Positions 1 through 12,384 of a stretch of 64,000 nucleotides of DNA are shown here, piece after piece (positions within the stretch are counted from its first letter, which is position 1; each line of letters begins with the position of its first letter). This DNA comes from Plantago ovata (lineage: Eukaryota; Streptophyta; Magnoliopsida; Lamiales; Plantaginaceae). The notes beneath the pieces are model-generated. The model was not told where the DNA came from, ran no database searches, and saw only the letters and a program-made list of their open reading frames with translations. The translations under genes and the position numbers were made by a program. The stretch lies in NCBI GenBank assembly GCA_028274465.1, contig CM051455.1, positions 107,754,942-107,818,941 of the forward strand. Direction: 5' to 3'.

Positions 1-481
1 CACTTGATTAATTTATATATGCCCATTTTAACTTCTCATTTTATTAACATATCAGCCATGTTGAAGAACAATCTTCCATCCAGAACTCATTCTACAATTC
101 TCAGCTGATTGATTGGTTTCCCCCTAATAGTTGCAAGTCAGTTGGAGACATAATCAAATGCACACAGGTATACACTGGGTCTTATATTATTTTTTGTAAA
201 TTTACTTTTACGTATTTCTCAGTTCTTTAAATTGATTTATGGTTTAAATTCTATTATGTAGCCCGGGATCTACACCACTGTTGCTGAGGTGTCTGAGGTA
301 GATTCCACAGAATGGTTTTTTCATTCTTGCAGCCACTGCAACAAAAAGATTAAGAAAACAACCAAGGTTGGAGATACATGTCCTCGATGCTACAAAGTTG
401 TTGACACCATCATTCCCAGGTTAGTATAACTTATAAACTGTTGTCACATTAATATATATATGGCTTTGTTGAGACAGTAGT

Positions 482-3066
482 TGTAACGGTACCGGTTTTG
501 AAAACAAAAATAATTTCTTGAAAAGAAGATCAAAATAACTTTAATAGCAACGGTCGGCAATTAATGCCAAAATAATCTTTGACGCTAATAGAAATGAACA
601 ATAACCAACGACAACTCAAGTTCAAAAGAAGGACGAATGAAGACAGTAAAAGTTTATCTCCTTATTTTACAAAAGAAACCCAAGACACCCCAGACCCTTC
701 TCTCAGTCGCTGGCATCCTAGTCACGCACATCCTCAGCAGCATCTGGAAGGAAGGAATTTTGAAAACAAAAGAGTGTGAGATAAAGGATCTCAGTGAGGT
801 TCTAAATTTTAAAACAGAAAGTAAACAATTTTGAAATCAAAATCCTTTTCAGAAAACAAACAAACAGAACAGGTCACATATAACAGAATATCAGAACAGA
901 TAAGTTGTAGACCGTTGGTGCAGCCCGCCTTATTGCTCCTACTCCCGGAATGCCCTTATAACTCCCTCCAGAGGGTGCACAACTCCGGACAGAAACAGAA
1001 ACCCCCGTGTACTTTGGGGAAACAGATCCTACGACCCTAATAGACCTCAGCGACTTCTGCCTCGCGTCTAAAAGGGAATAGACTAGGCCACGATCAAGCA
1101 AACCCGATAGTCCTCTACTACCCAAGCCTACCTAACCATAACCTAATCGACCGGTCACACAGAAACAGAACAGATACAGAACAACAGATACAGATAATTA
1201 ACACCGAGAGGTGTTCCTGCAGAAAGGTTAGTCCAGCACAGAGTAGCAATAAACGGAAATGCAAAAGTCATACTTAGGACTTATACTTTTACGCGGAAGC
1301 ATACAGTAAGCAGTAGATAGTAATAGGTACAAACAGTCACATAGCCTTCCAGTTTTTCGCAAATAATAGGTTTAGGGGTGAACACTCACCTTAACTTGCG
1401 AGCAAAGACCTTCAACGAGTAACGAGCTTTTACGGGTTAACGAACAAAGGAGAACCTAACAAGAAAGTACTAAACATACTTTAGAAGTCGAACGGACGGA
1501 AGGAAAAAGGTTGAAAAGGAAGTGGTAAAGACGGGGTTCGAACTCGGGACCTCTAAGTTAGTCAAGCAAGGACCTAACCAACTAGGCTAGCAAGTCAAGT
1601 CATTAATAACTTACAAAAACATAAACTAAGTTTGAAACATTTCAGAAATACTCTTTCGGTTTTCAGACTCTGGAAATTACCAAAATACCCTCAGTGGTAA
1701 ATTACAAAAAGATCCTTTTCAAAATCAGAAATCACAAACAGTTTCTCCGAGTTTCAGAAAGCAACCATAACACTTCTCATAAATCGAAACTTCTCTTAAA
1801 CTGTCTCGGTCAGTCAACAGGGTCAAACATAAACGCAAAAAGGTCCTTTAAAATTTACAGAATTATCAAATCAGTCCTCCTAGGTTCTAGTCAAACCAAA
1901 ACAGTCCACAAGTTTATCAAATTACAAAATCAGAGTCCAAGTCAGTCAACATATGATCAAACTGTCCAGATTGGTCAAAATCTAAATGTCAAGTTCAACA
2001 ATCTGTCCAAAACAACACAACACAGATCCTTAACTATCCTAACCCAAGTTCGAGTCTAGTCCAGGTTCAGTCGAGGTCCAGTAATAAGGCCAGAATAACG
2101 TAGGTGTAAAACGGGAATTAAAGAAAAGAAAAAAAACGAAAAGAAGATAAGGATTCGAAATTACCTTGAACGAACAGAGATAAATGGAACTGCAAATCCA
2201 AACAAAAGAAGGGATTACAATCGAGATCTCAAACTTATCGAATCTAGAATCAACCGAAATAGAGATTCACTACTTACCGAAACGGATCGGAACAGAAATG
2301 GGGCAGAGTCGGTATCGGAAGGACGGAACGGAGCAGATTGGTACGGGAACGGGTTTGGGTGGCGCGTGACGGGGCGGACAGAGGCCGGGCGGAACGAACA
2401 AGACAGAAACGGCGCCGGCAAGCGAGCTCACGAACCGAACGGAGCAAGCAGGAGCTCCAGTTGATGATGGCGGCGGCAAACAGCGGTCCGATCGGCGCGA
2501 TCGGAAACAAAAACCGGGCGGCGGCGAAAGGAAAACGGAGCGACGAACAGACAGGTCGATCGATCTCAGCGGCGGCGAACGGAAATGATCGATCGATCTT
2601 GGCGGCGCGGCGATGGCGGGAGGCGCGGCGGCTCGGTGCGGCACGACGGACCGGGATGACGGCGGCGGCGACGACGGGGTCGGGCGGGAACAACTCTCTC
2701 TTTCTCTCTCCTTTTCTCTTTCTTTCTTTCTTCTCTTTCTTTCTTCACTAAAACGTTTTTGACGGCAAGAAGAGAAGAGAGATGGGATAAGGACTTAGGG
2801 TTAGGATTAAGAAGACTGGGCCGGTCAACGGGCTTGACTGGCTAAAGAATTGGGCCAAATGAATGGGCCAAATAGATCAGAAAGTCCAGCTCGATCCAAA
2901 CGAAACGAAATGAACTAGCTTACGCGCAATTAATTAAATAATTATCGAATAATAATTTACTCTGATAATTAATTAACTAAAATAAATAATTAAATAATAA
3001 ATAATAAAATAATAAAATAATAAAATAATAATTAAATAAATAATTAAAAAAAAAAGGGGTGTTACA
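482..3066 (+). mobile_element. Solo LTR of a long-LTR retrotransposon
   Basis: The insertion begins TGTAAC and ends GTTACA, and is flanked by the 5-bp direct repeat GTAGT (477-481 and 3067-3071). No gag, pol, primer-binding site or second LTR is inside, so this is a solo LTR left by LTR-LTR recombination. At 2585 bp it is long, as in Tat/Ogre-type Ty3 elements, but the lineage is a guess. Inside are a GC-rich part (about 2380-2700), a CTTT-rich tract (2693-2746) and AT-rich repeats just before the end (2985-3055). The small open frames in the GC-rich part have no recognisable domain. Confidence 0.85.
1528..1594 (-). other. tRNA-like sequence inside the solo LTR
   Basis: Read on the - strand, the segment has a D-arm-like block (TAGCCTAGTTGGTTAGG), an anticodon-loop-like block and the B-box-like block GAGTTCGAACCCC at tRNA spacing. 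No closing acceptor stem is evident. It is therefore a tRNA fossil or RNA polymerase III promoter-like stretch, not a working tRNA gene. The strand and limits are approximate. Confidence 0.45.
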
Positions 3067-4085
3067 GTAGTTTCCATTTTCTATTACTTATCAACTGTCT
3101 GTAGGAAGTTTAGTATATATATGGCTATAATATATACTGTGATGGATGTATTCATGAAAAATTGTGGCTATTTCCCTGCAATATACCAAACACATCACCT
3201 ATATATCCAACTTTGGCTGTATGCATGAGGGTATCAAAAAATACTTATTTCGTGGAATCTCTATTTCTCTAAGATACCAGGTCAAACTTGAGGTTGATGA
3301 TGGCGAATCAAGTACATATTTTGTGTTGTTTGAGCAAGTGGCAACTTCTCTGTTAGGAAAATCATTTGCTGACAGAGTTTAGCTGAGGTTAGATCACACT
3401 AATTTCAACTAATTCACATATGAATTGCCTGCACTTACTGAATATATCTTTACTCCTGTTCCAGAAAAATTGTGTTGGTGGATTTCCAGAAGAGATTACT
3501 GCATTATGCGACCAGCATTGGATATTCAAAGTCCAGGTTGATAAGGCCTATAATATTGCAAGCAATGTAGCAGAGTTTACTATCAAAGCCCTTAGCAATG
3601 AGAAGAGGTTGATCTCAGACTTCATGAAAGAAACTACTACCATGGTAAGTTTGTTTAGTCTCTTTTTTTTTAGACGAAATAGTCATTTTTCATTTGATTT
3701 ACACACTCGATATTATCTCACATATTTATACAAACTTGCAGGATTCCAATTCTTTAGCAGTAAAAGAAAATAATGGTGAATCATCCTCTGTTATGATTAA
3801 CTCAGATGTAAGTTTATTATTTAAAAACCATCTCACATTAATTGATACTTTTTATGTTTCATCTATGTTCTAATAAATGTTTTTTCATTTCAGTCTTCTT
3901 TAGGGGATACTACTTTGGAGGAGAGTTGTTCTAACACTCAGACTACGGATATCACTCCATAGAAAAGGTCCATGCTTGCCATCGAGAATCTCAAAGAACC
4001 AAAGTCTGGAGAACGATGCTCAGCCACCAAGATTTCCAAGATAAAGATTCTCAAGAAAGAGAAAGTACAATACTACAAAAGTTAG

Positions 4086-5554
4086 TTCACCAGCACACCA
4101 TCTTTGTTGTGTTTCATTTAGCTTAATTAATCATTTTCCGTTTCTGATTTATGCTTTTGAACCATGAGGACTTTAGTTTTTAAGAATGTTTCCAGACTTC
4201 AATGGCCACTTATGCTGTCACTCTTTCATCATATTGTTTTTCAACCTTTTGGTCTTTCGTTCCAGTGATGATGCTTACTTTCATTTCAATTTTCAAACCA
4301 TTATGCACACATTTGAGATGGTGCCGTCCACATTCTGGTTGTTTGAGTTCACAAAACATTATTATTCTCTTTCAATGTTCACATTAAGTTAGCAGTTTTT
4401 CTTTCCCTACATTATCATTTCATAATTATAGCTCATCATTCATCATTATGGACATTGATAGATTTTAAGTCATTGCTTATCATGCTTGCTTTCATTTCAC
4501 ACCATTTACCATACGACTTAGTTATTCTTTTCAGATCGTTTGATACATTTTCTATGTTGTTACCGTCATTTCAGATGATAGTAAATGAATACATTTGCTG
4601 TCTACTTCTACCTACCACATTTCTGATTGCGTTAACATAACCCATGACTATAAATAAGGATGAGGCACACTATTTCATGTTTTTTATTGTTTATTTATGG
4701 TTCTAATATAGTTCTAACAACAACAAAGCAACAGTGAAATTCACACACTTTGAAAATTTATAGAAGCACAAACAAATTTATGGATGGAATAAAATAATCT
4801 TAAGCCTCCTAATAATTTAGTACCTCAATGCTAGAGACTGTGATTGTGAGGGTGAGGGTATTGATAATGTTCCCCTTTGTGAATCCAGCAATCAGGATAT
4901 TTGCTGGCACTTTATACACATCATATTAATAATATCAACGCTGGTGATCTTTTATTCTTCAGTGCAATCAGAACAATAAACAGTCCTCACACAGATAAAC
5001 ACTGGGAAAATTTTAAAAATAAAAAGATAATGTAAAAAATACATTTAATAACAAACTGAACATGTAAATTACTGTACATAGAATCCTCATACTTATAAAT
5101 ACCAAAACTTGGGAAGTAAGTAGAAAAAAAAAAACTGGAAACTAATAAATCAAACTGTCAATCCACTTACTGCTCCATGTTCTTTCAGCATAAGAATAAC
5201 CGCTCAACCATAACATACGGAAAAAAAAAAACAGTTCATAATATCTTTGTACAGGAGAACACTTCTCTTTTATTCAGCAATCAGTGACCAATGGAGACAT
5301 CATCAACAACCATTACAACAGGTATGTTACTATTCTTTTGTTTTCCCCATAATATTGTATTTTTTAATTGTCACTTTATCATACATAAACTTTCCTCAAT
5401 ATTCGTGGTTTGTGTTTCTTTGTAAGGTTCGGTCTGGAAAACTTCAACTGACATCTACAATCATCTGAACATTTTCAACGGTATATTCTAAACTATATTT
5501 CACAGATATATTTCGAGTTATTATTTCTATATTACGGAAACAACATTAGCATTT
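4086..5554. other. AT-rich Helitron spacer, nothing recognised
   Basis: Between the RPA-like gene and the first recognisable exons of the Rep/helicase gene there is AT-rich sequence with no frame of recognisable content. A possible small exon ends at a CAACAG/GT junction near 5321, but it was not assignable. Confidence 0.5.
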
Positions 5555-7913
5555 GTTGGTTTTGGCAAAGCAAGATCAGATGGAGAAAAAGGCAAACAAA
5601 ATCAAAGAAACGACCACGAGGTGCTGAGCAGTGTTCACAAAATGTCCCAGTTCCAAAACATACCCAAAGATCTCCACTTTCAAACATCACAAATGGTAAG
5701 CTATGTAATAATTTTGCATATATATGCATTGCACAAGCAAACAGAACAATGGAAACAATGCCTGGAAAAACCGACATACATATTTAACTTCCAACTGACC
5801 TGAACAAAAGAAAATTAGAACTTCAACAGGTCACTTTTATGATATTCAGCGTGTACTGCATTTCTGAAGTTTAGTTAGTAGTTTTTGACATATATGTGAG
5901 CTATATAAGCAAATGAATAGCAGCAGCAGTTGATATGATGATGACAACATTCAACTTGAAAATCTTCTGAAAAATAGAAAAATTACCTCCAATTAGGTAA
6001 AACTTGATATGTTCTGCGTGTACTACATTTCTTAATATTAGTGAGTGTTTTTTACATATATATGAGTTATAGAATCAAATTTAATGTATGAATAAACATT
6101 CTTACTCATCTTTTCGAAATTCCTAACCTTATTCTGACATTATGCATTTGTTAACTTGAATTGTACACAATTTCAGTTGGGAGTGGTTTCATCAGTCCTC
6201 CACAATTTACTCCCACAAGTAACTCTACATATGGTATGCATATTCAAACCCTATACTTTGTGTCTTTAATTCATGCTTATGTTCAGACCGTCTACTTTTG
6301 ACATCATCATTCATTTCAGCTGGACCAATACAACCTTTTGTTCAGACTCCTAGCACACCACTATTTACCAACAGTACATGATATTTCCTTGTGTTTTACT
6401 TAAAGCAAAACTACATACATTGTAATATGTTGGTTCGCTCATCATTTATTGTGCTTATATCATGCAGTATCCACACCTCATGGATTACATACGTTGGTTC
6501 CACTCATACCTCTCAGTTATCTAAGACAAAGTAACTTACCTGCCTATTAATAACTTGCTGCATTTATAGAGGGACACTAAAATTTATTCTTTTTCTCAAA
6601 TTCATTAATTTATCACACTTGCAGTGATTATTCCACCTACTAGCCTTGGTGTGGTACCAATTACTACTGCACAAACTAAAATTAGAAAAGGTTTTATTTT
6701 CTAACATATTTGTAAGGTGATATATTTTTTCATTGCCATTATTGCGTATAAATGCTTACTATATCTTGGTTCTTAATTCAGGTGATACACCTACAAGACA
6801 TTTCCATGGACACGTTCAAACCAACTCACAGTCATCCATATACTGCTCGCCAAGCACGACGAATAATGCCAGAAAGAGGAGAAATCAGATCATGTCAGGA
6901 ACAGAGAGTAAAACGTTCATTTCTGGTTAGAGTTTCACAAATCCTAAACTTTTTTCAGTTCATACATAATGATTGTTTAAATTTAAATCAATTTTATTAC
7001 ACATATGAGAAAAACACATGTATAGATCAACCATTGAAAAATGTCATCTCATTCAGTCAATCAACTGTCAGACAACGACCTATATTGCCAAAAGTTCAAG
7101 ACACAACACATCACCAGCAAAGTGTCACCCATTCCCAAGTGCTACAATCATTGAAGAAAAATTTGGATTCGTCAGATTTCAAAGGATCAGATCACCATGT
7201 TAATGGTAAAAACACATTCTATGACATTTACTATTAGTGTAACTTATCACTGTACTGATCTCATATATATGTCCCGCAATTTTCTTATAGTGATGGGTGT
7301 CTGCCAACGGAAGGAAAACACACCTTCCGTAAATAATGTGATTGCGAGTGATGATTTGGTGAGAAGACGCGCTGAGATCAAACAGGGGAAGCAACCCGCG
7401 CCCCCATGCAGTAAACTTACTCATGATAAATACAGCAGCATTCTGCCACCTCCTCAAGCTGGTAATGATTTTTTTTCTTTTTGGAATTCATGATGTTATT
7501 ATTTTTAGTTTCATATTAATAGATAAACAATCATTACTTAATTACTTATGTAACAAAAATTTGTTCAAACTCCACATACTTCCAGGTGATACGCTACATG
7601 ATAGACCATTTATGGCTGATGCACGACAGTCCATTATTTTTGATACCACTAACACAAACAAAAAGTTTATTGCTAAAGGTTAGACTAATTATATTCTGCC
7701 ATTTAAACTCCCTATTTATTTTCAATTCCAAGAAAAAATTCAGTTTACCACTCACCCCTTTGCTTCGCAATTGTATGTTTTCTAAGTTTCATTCATTGTT
7801 GATAATTACAAAAATAAATTTATTCAGATACGACAAAATCCATACCGAACAAACAAACGATGGCACGAGACTTGAGGAAAGATAAAATGAATGGAAAGGA
7901 CCTCCTACTTCAG
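5555..7913 (+). pseudogene. 5' exons of the Helitron Rep/helicase gene (low-complexity N-terminal region)
   Basis: A run of short exon-like blocks lies between introns of about 80-150 bp. Approximate blocks: 5559-5694, 6178-6234, 6321-6378, 6467-6531, 6625-6690, 6781-6927, 7023-7206, 7290-7461, 7586-7679 and 7828-7913. Most begin with the last two bases of a Gly codon after an AG acceptor, so the introns share one phase. The encoded peptide is rich in Pro, Thr, Ser and Gln early on and basic later. It leads into the recognisable Helitron domain at 8064. Plant Helitron proteins usually have a poorly conserved, many-exon N terminus like this. Exon limits are by eye and some may be wrong. Confidence 0.5.
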
Positions 7914-8063
7914 GTAAATAATTATATGCAACTGTATATAACATTACTTTATGCATCACATGTTCATTATAATAATCTACTTGTAACTGAGTAGGTGATT
8001 TTGTTTTCTTCACTTGATGTTCATTATTTTTGCTGTAATAATTTTTTTTATATTTCCCATACA

Positions 8064-10467
8064 AAATATTGGGACATTGGTGATCCAACATATGAATGTG
8101 AAAGTTGTGGTGCTTTTTTTTGGTTCGAAGAAAGGAGACCAAAAGCAATAAAGACTAAACCTCAGTTCACATTATGTTGTATGAGAGGGCAAGTGCAACT
8201 TCCATTGCTCAAGGAAGCCCCACAGTTGTGGAGGGATATGTTGGAGAATAGTCATGAAAATAGCCTGAATGTAATACAAAATATAAGGGACTACAACAGT
8301 ATGTTTGCTTTTACATCGATGGGAGGAACAATAGATAAAGATATCAATAAAGGTGGTGGTCCTTATTCTTTTAAGATGGGTGGTGTCAACATTCATAGGA
8401 TTGGACCACTGGTGCCAGAGGAGGGGGAGACTCCAAAGTTTTCTCAGCTATATATATATATGATATGGACAACGAAATTGATAACAGAATTAAAGCACTT
8501 GGGTTTGTTTATTTTTTTCCTACCTCCTTCCATTATTATGTTACTTTATATATATGTTATTAAGAATTATTCCTTTATGGTATATTTATTTACTTATTTA
8601 CCTTTTCTTACATCAGCAAAGAAAGATCAGGTATAAATCATTTGGTTGTTGGAAACTTAAAGGATATGCTGGATGAGCATAATATTTATGCATAAATCAT
8701 ATAGGATGGCCAGGGATCGCATCACCATCTCTCATGATAATTCCACTGACATAAAACTCTGACTGATTGGCAAAAGAGACAAGGATGGACGAACATTTAA
8801 TTTACCAACTGCATCAGAGGTTGCTGCAATTATCGAAGGTGATATTGAGAATATAAAGGAGAACATAGATATCATTGCGGAGTTCAAATCCGGTGATTTG
8901 CAACGTGTTGATGAATTCAAGCCATTCTACCTTCCTCTACAGTATCCACTTCTTTTTGTTTATGGTGAAGACGGATGGTTCACTGATATTCCAAAAAACA
9001 CAAATGGTAAGAGGCCCAACCTAACTCTACGAGAGTTCTTAGCATTTCGTATCTAGCATAGGAAAAAAGAAGGTTCCCAACTTCTGCTCGGCAGGAGACT
9101 ATTTTTGCAATTTGTTGTGGACGCATACATGATGATGGAGTCACAACGTCTTCAATGGATCCGTCATAATCAACCAAAGCTAAGAACAGATACATACAAG
9201 AACTTGGCTACAGCAGCTAATCAGGGTAACACCGACGCTTTAGCACAGGATAAGCTTCAAATTTTTCCATCTACTTTTGTCGGTGGTAAAAGATGGAAGG
9301 ATCAGATGTTCCAAGATTCTATGGCAATTTGCAAATGGGCTGGATATCCATGCTTATTTATTACGTTCACTTGCAATCCGAAATGGCCAGAAATCACAAG
9401 GTATGTTCAGAGTCGTGGTGTGAGACCTGAGGACCGACCTGATATCATATGTCGAGTGTTCAAGGTGAAACTTGATGAGTTTATAAGGGATTTAAAGGAC
9501 GAGCACATGTTTGGCATCCCTAAAGCGGGTAAGGGTGTTTTTTTTTCTTTTACTCTTTATGTATATTTCTGTTTTACCTACCTTATTTTCTGGAGTCAAA
9601 ATTTCACTTTTTTACATTATTGCATATTATGCATTCTTCATATTTATTATATTTACATGGACTATTATTTACAATGTTCTGATGCATAATTCATTATCCT
9701 CATTGCAGTTGTATACACTATTGGATTCCAAAAGCGAGGACTTCCGCATGCACATATCCTACTCTTTCTAAACAAGGAAGATGAAGCAGAAATTGCACAA
9801 CATATGGATGATTATATATGTGCCGAGCTTCCTGACAAAAAAACCAACCCTGAATTGTACGAGGTTGTGGCCAATCATATGATGCACGGACCTTGTGGTG
9901 CTACAATGATCATACATTTGTCGATCAGAATGGATATCATGTATATCGTCGCAGAGACACGGTGTAACTGTTGAAAAAAATGGTGTTCTTCTTGATAACA
10001 GGTACTTATTCAGCAGACCACATTATTTAACTTTTATGTGATAAAGATTATTAATATAAGCTGATATATCTTCAAGTTATTGAGTGTTATTTCCATGTTT
10101 TACTTTGTTAACAGATATGTAGTCCCGTACAATGTCGATTTGTTGTTGAAATACCAATCACACATCAACGTCGAATATTGCAACAGGAGTAGGTATACAA
10201 AATATTCAATTGACATGTTATCGTTACTTTAAATTGAATTCATACAAACATTTAGTAGTTTATCTTTTTGTAGCTCCAAAGCTTTGGTTTATTATTTAAA
10301 AATCTGTCATCAATATTTATAATAAAAAATAACAGATGCTTAATAAAAAAACAGATCAATCAAATATCTCTTCAAATACATTGCTAAGGGAAGCGATAGA
10401 ACTGGTGTGTCCTTTGTTGATACCGAGAGAAATGATGAGATCAAGAGGTATACAGATTGTCGGTATG
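8064..10467 (+). pseudogene. Helitron Rep (HUH endonuclease) portion
   Basis: This portion holds the Helitron N-terminal and HUH replication-initiator domains, which nick and religate single strands. From 8064 there is a Cys-x2-Cys motif followed by the conserved Helitron start region. The Rep motif 1 block (TFTCNPKWPEI) is near 9362-9396. The two-His motif (RGLPHAHIL) is near 9735-9761. The tyrosine motif (YLFKYIAKG) is near 10362-10390. Introns interrupt at about 8500-8616, 9530-9708, 10010-10112 and 10195-10352. Damage includes a slipped TA repeat at 8447-8460, a TAA near 8693, a TGA at 8760-8762 and a TAG in the REFLAFR block near 9053. The frame continues at 25586 beyond the copia insertion. 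Confidence 0.85.
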
Positions 10468-10535
10468 TGTTAGGAAACTTGTAATTTTGATGAGCAATTA
10501 ACCATGCTAAATTAAGAACAGTCCAGTAACTAGTA
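10468..10535 (+). repeat. 5' LTR start of the copia element, cut by the gap
   Basis: The 68 bases are identical to the start of the 3' LTR at 20215. The rest of this LTR is lost in the N run. Confidence 0.95.
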
Positions 10536-10635
10536 NNNNNNNNNNNNNNNNNNNNNNNNNNNNNNNNNNNNNNNNNNNNNNNNNNNNNNNNNNNNNNNNN
10601 NNNNNNNNNNNNNNNNNNNNNNNNNNNNNNNNNNN
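10536..10635. other. Assembly gap of exactly 100 N
   Basis: The round size marks a gap of unknown true length. The left side is the start of the copia 5' LTR and the right side is already in pol, just before the pre-integrase region. The missing DNA should hold most of the LTR, the primer-binding site, gag and protease, probably several kilobases. Confidence 0.95.
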
Positions 10636-12384
10636 TTTTGCTGACAAAGGATACGTCATCGAAATTAAAAGTGATGAATGTAAACTTGTAGATTTGAGAC
10701 TAAAAAGTATAATGATTGCAAGAAGATCAGGAGGCTTGTACACCGTTGATTGGTCTTCAGCAAACGTTGAAAAATGCCTTGTCTCAGATCATGATTGCCT
10801 TGCTGAAAAAGCATGGTTATGGCATAACGAACAAGTCATCTAAACTTCAAGACGCTGAATAAGCTGTCTAAAAAGGCACTTGTAGTTGGATTACCTAGGG
10901 TTACTTTTAAGAAGGATGGTGTTTGCAATGCATGTCAGCAAGGAAAGCAAACCAAATCTTCTTTCAAGAACAAGGCAGTACCGTCAACTACAAAACCTTT
11001 ACAACTCTTACACATGGACTTGTTTGAATCTTCTTCAACAAGCTATGCTGGTAAGAAGTATGGTCTAGTCGTGGTAGATGACTATTCAAGATTCACTTGG
11101 GTAGTATTCATCAAGCACAAATCTGAAACCAAGACTGAAATACCTAACTTGCTGAATAAGCTTGAAGTCATGAAAAATGACAAGGTAAGAGTCATAAGGA
11201 CAGACCATGGTACTGAGTTTGTAAACCAGTACATAACTGAATATTGTACCTCCAAAGGTATTCAACATCAGTTATCCTCAGTAAGGACACCACAGCAAAA
11301 TGGTGTTGCTGAACGGAAGAATCGTACCCTGAAAGAAGCCGCAAGAACAATGCTTGCTGACACTGAGATAAGTGAGGCTTACTGGGTTGAAGCGATTAAT
11401 ACCGCCTGCTATACTCAGAATAGATGTTTGATTACTAAGGAATACAACAAAACTCCTTATGAATTGTTTGTTGGAAGACCTCCTAACATCACTCATCTAA
11501 GAGTATTTGGTTGCAAGTGTTTCGTTCTTAACAATGGTAGAGAATACCTAAGAACATTTCAACCAAAGGCAGACGAAGCGATATTTCTTGGCTACTCCTT
11601 GCATAGTAAAGCTTACAGAGTTTACAACAAAAAGGCACAAAAGATTGAAGAATCTGTGCATGTTGTATTCTACGAAAAGACACAAGGTGTGCCTGCTGAA
11701 GAAGAAATATCAGAATGTATGAAAAAGCTAATCATACATGAGCAAAGAACTGAATCTGATGCTAGGCAAATCAAGTCAATTGAACTAAATGATGATTCTG
11801 ACAATGATTCTCCTCCCCCGAGTCATGACAAGATAAATATAGTTCACGACAAAGAATTTCCAGCAAAAGATGCGGTTGCTCCGGAAGTTGCTGAAATTAC
11901 GCAATCTCCAGTGCCTGCTGATGAAATATCTCAACCCAGCAATGCTGAACAAGCAGTTGCTGACGATCAAATCTCAGCAGAGACACAAATTCCCAGTAGT
12001 ACTGAACAAGTACATACTGAAGAGTCACATGCTGATGAGCAAACATATCCTGATCCAACAAACAGGAAACCTGTTAATAAATGGATTAGAGATCATCCCT
12101 CTACGGATATGATTGGCGATATTAATAAACGCCAAGTGACTAGATCCAAAGCTACTCAAGGACTTGCTGAAGAAGCAACTGTCGTAGAAGTAGAATCTTT
12201 ATTCTCTTGCTTTGTTTCAGAAATTGAACCTAAAACCATAGAAGAAGCTTTGAAGCATTCTGAATGGATAAAGGCAATGCAAGAAGAATTGGATCAATTT
12301 GAAAGAAACAAAGTCTGGAAACTTGTGCCACTTGCTGAAATAAGAAAGCTATTGGTACAAAGTGGGTGTTCAGAAACAAGCTGA
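10636..12384 (+). pseudogene. Copia pol: pre-integrase region and integrase
   Basis: Integrase joins the retroelement cDNA to the host genome. After the gap the frame has the GAG-pre-integrase region, with its HxxxH/CxxC zinc site damaged by a stop near 10842. The integrase core follows with its three acidic positions in recognisable contexts: HMDLFES (about 11011-11031), RTDHGTEF (about 11199-11222) and NGVAERKNRTL (about 11301-11333). A Ser/Glu/Asp-rich linker with many Ala-Glu-Thr/Ala-Asp-Glu steps runs from 11690 to 12190. Two shifts break the start and end: near 10850 and near 12350, where the RT region moves to another frame. Confidence 0.85.

Larger units (their letters stand above)
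56..4085 (+). pseudogene. Helitron-carried replication protein A large-subunit-like gene (RPA70-like)
   Basis: RPA70 binds single-stranded DNA; Helitrons of plants often carry a copy thought to help rolling-circle replication. Exons seen: 56-167, 262-419, 3274-3386, 3465-3644, 3742-3807 and 3894-4085, with GT-AG borders. Exon 2 encodes a zinc-finger pattern of two Cys-x2-Cys pairs, as in the RPA70 C-terminal OB fold. Exons 2 and 3 join in phase across the solo LTR inserted in the intron (482-3066). The last exon ends in a Lys-rich tail. In-frame TAG codons at 3379-3381 and 3960-3962 break the frame. The first part of the gene lies off the left edge. It could be mistaken for a host RPA gene, but the Helitron context argues against that. 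Confidence 0.75.

Noticed and set aside
2215-2751. Several long overlapping frames on both strands
   Set aside because: They lie in the GC-rich part of the solo LTR, have Arg/Pro/Ser-rich content with no domain, and overlap one another in opposite directions.
56-4085. RPA70-like gene as a host replication gene
   Set aside because: It sits inside a Helitron on the same strand as Rep/helicase, and has in-frame stops.
10507-10743. Open frame spanning the N run on the - strand
   Set aside because: It is an artefact of translating the gap; no protein is supported.
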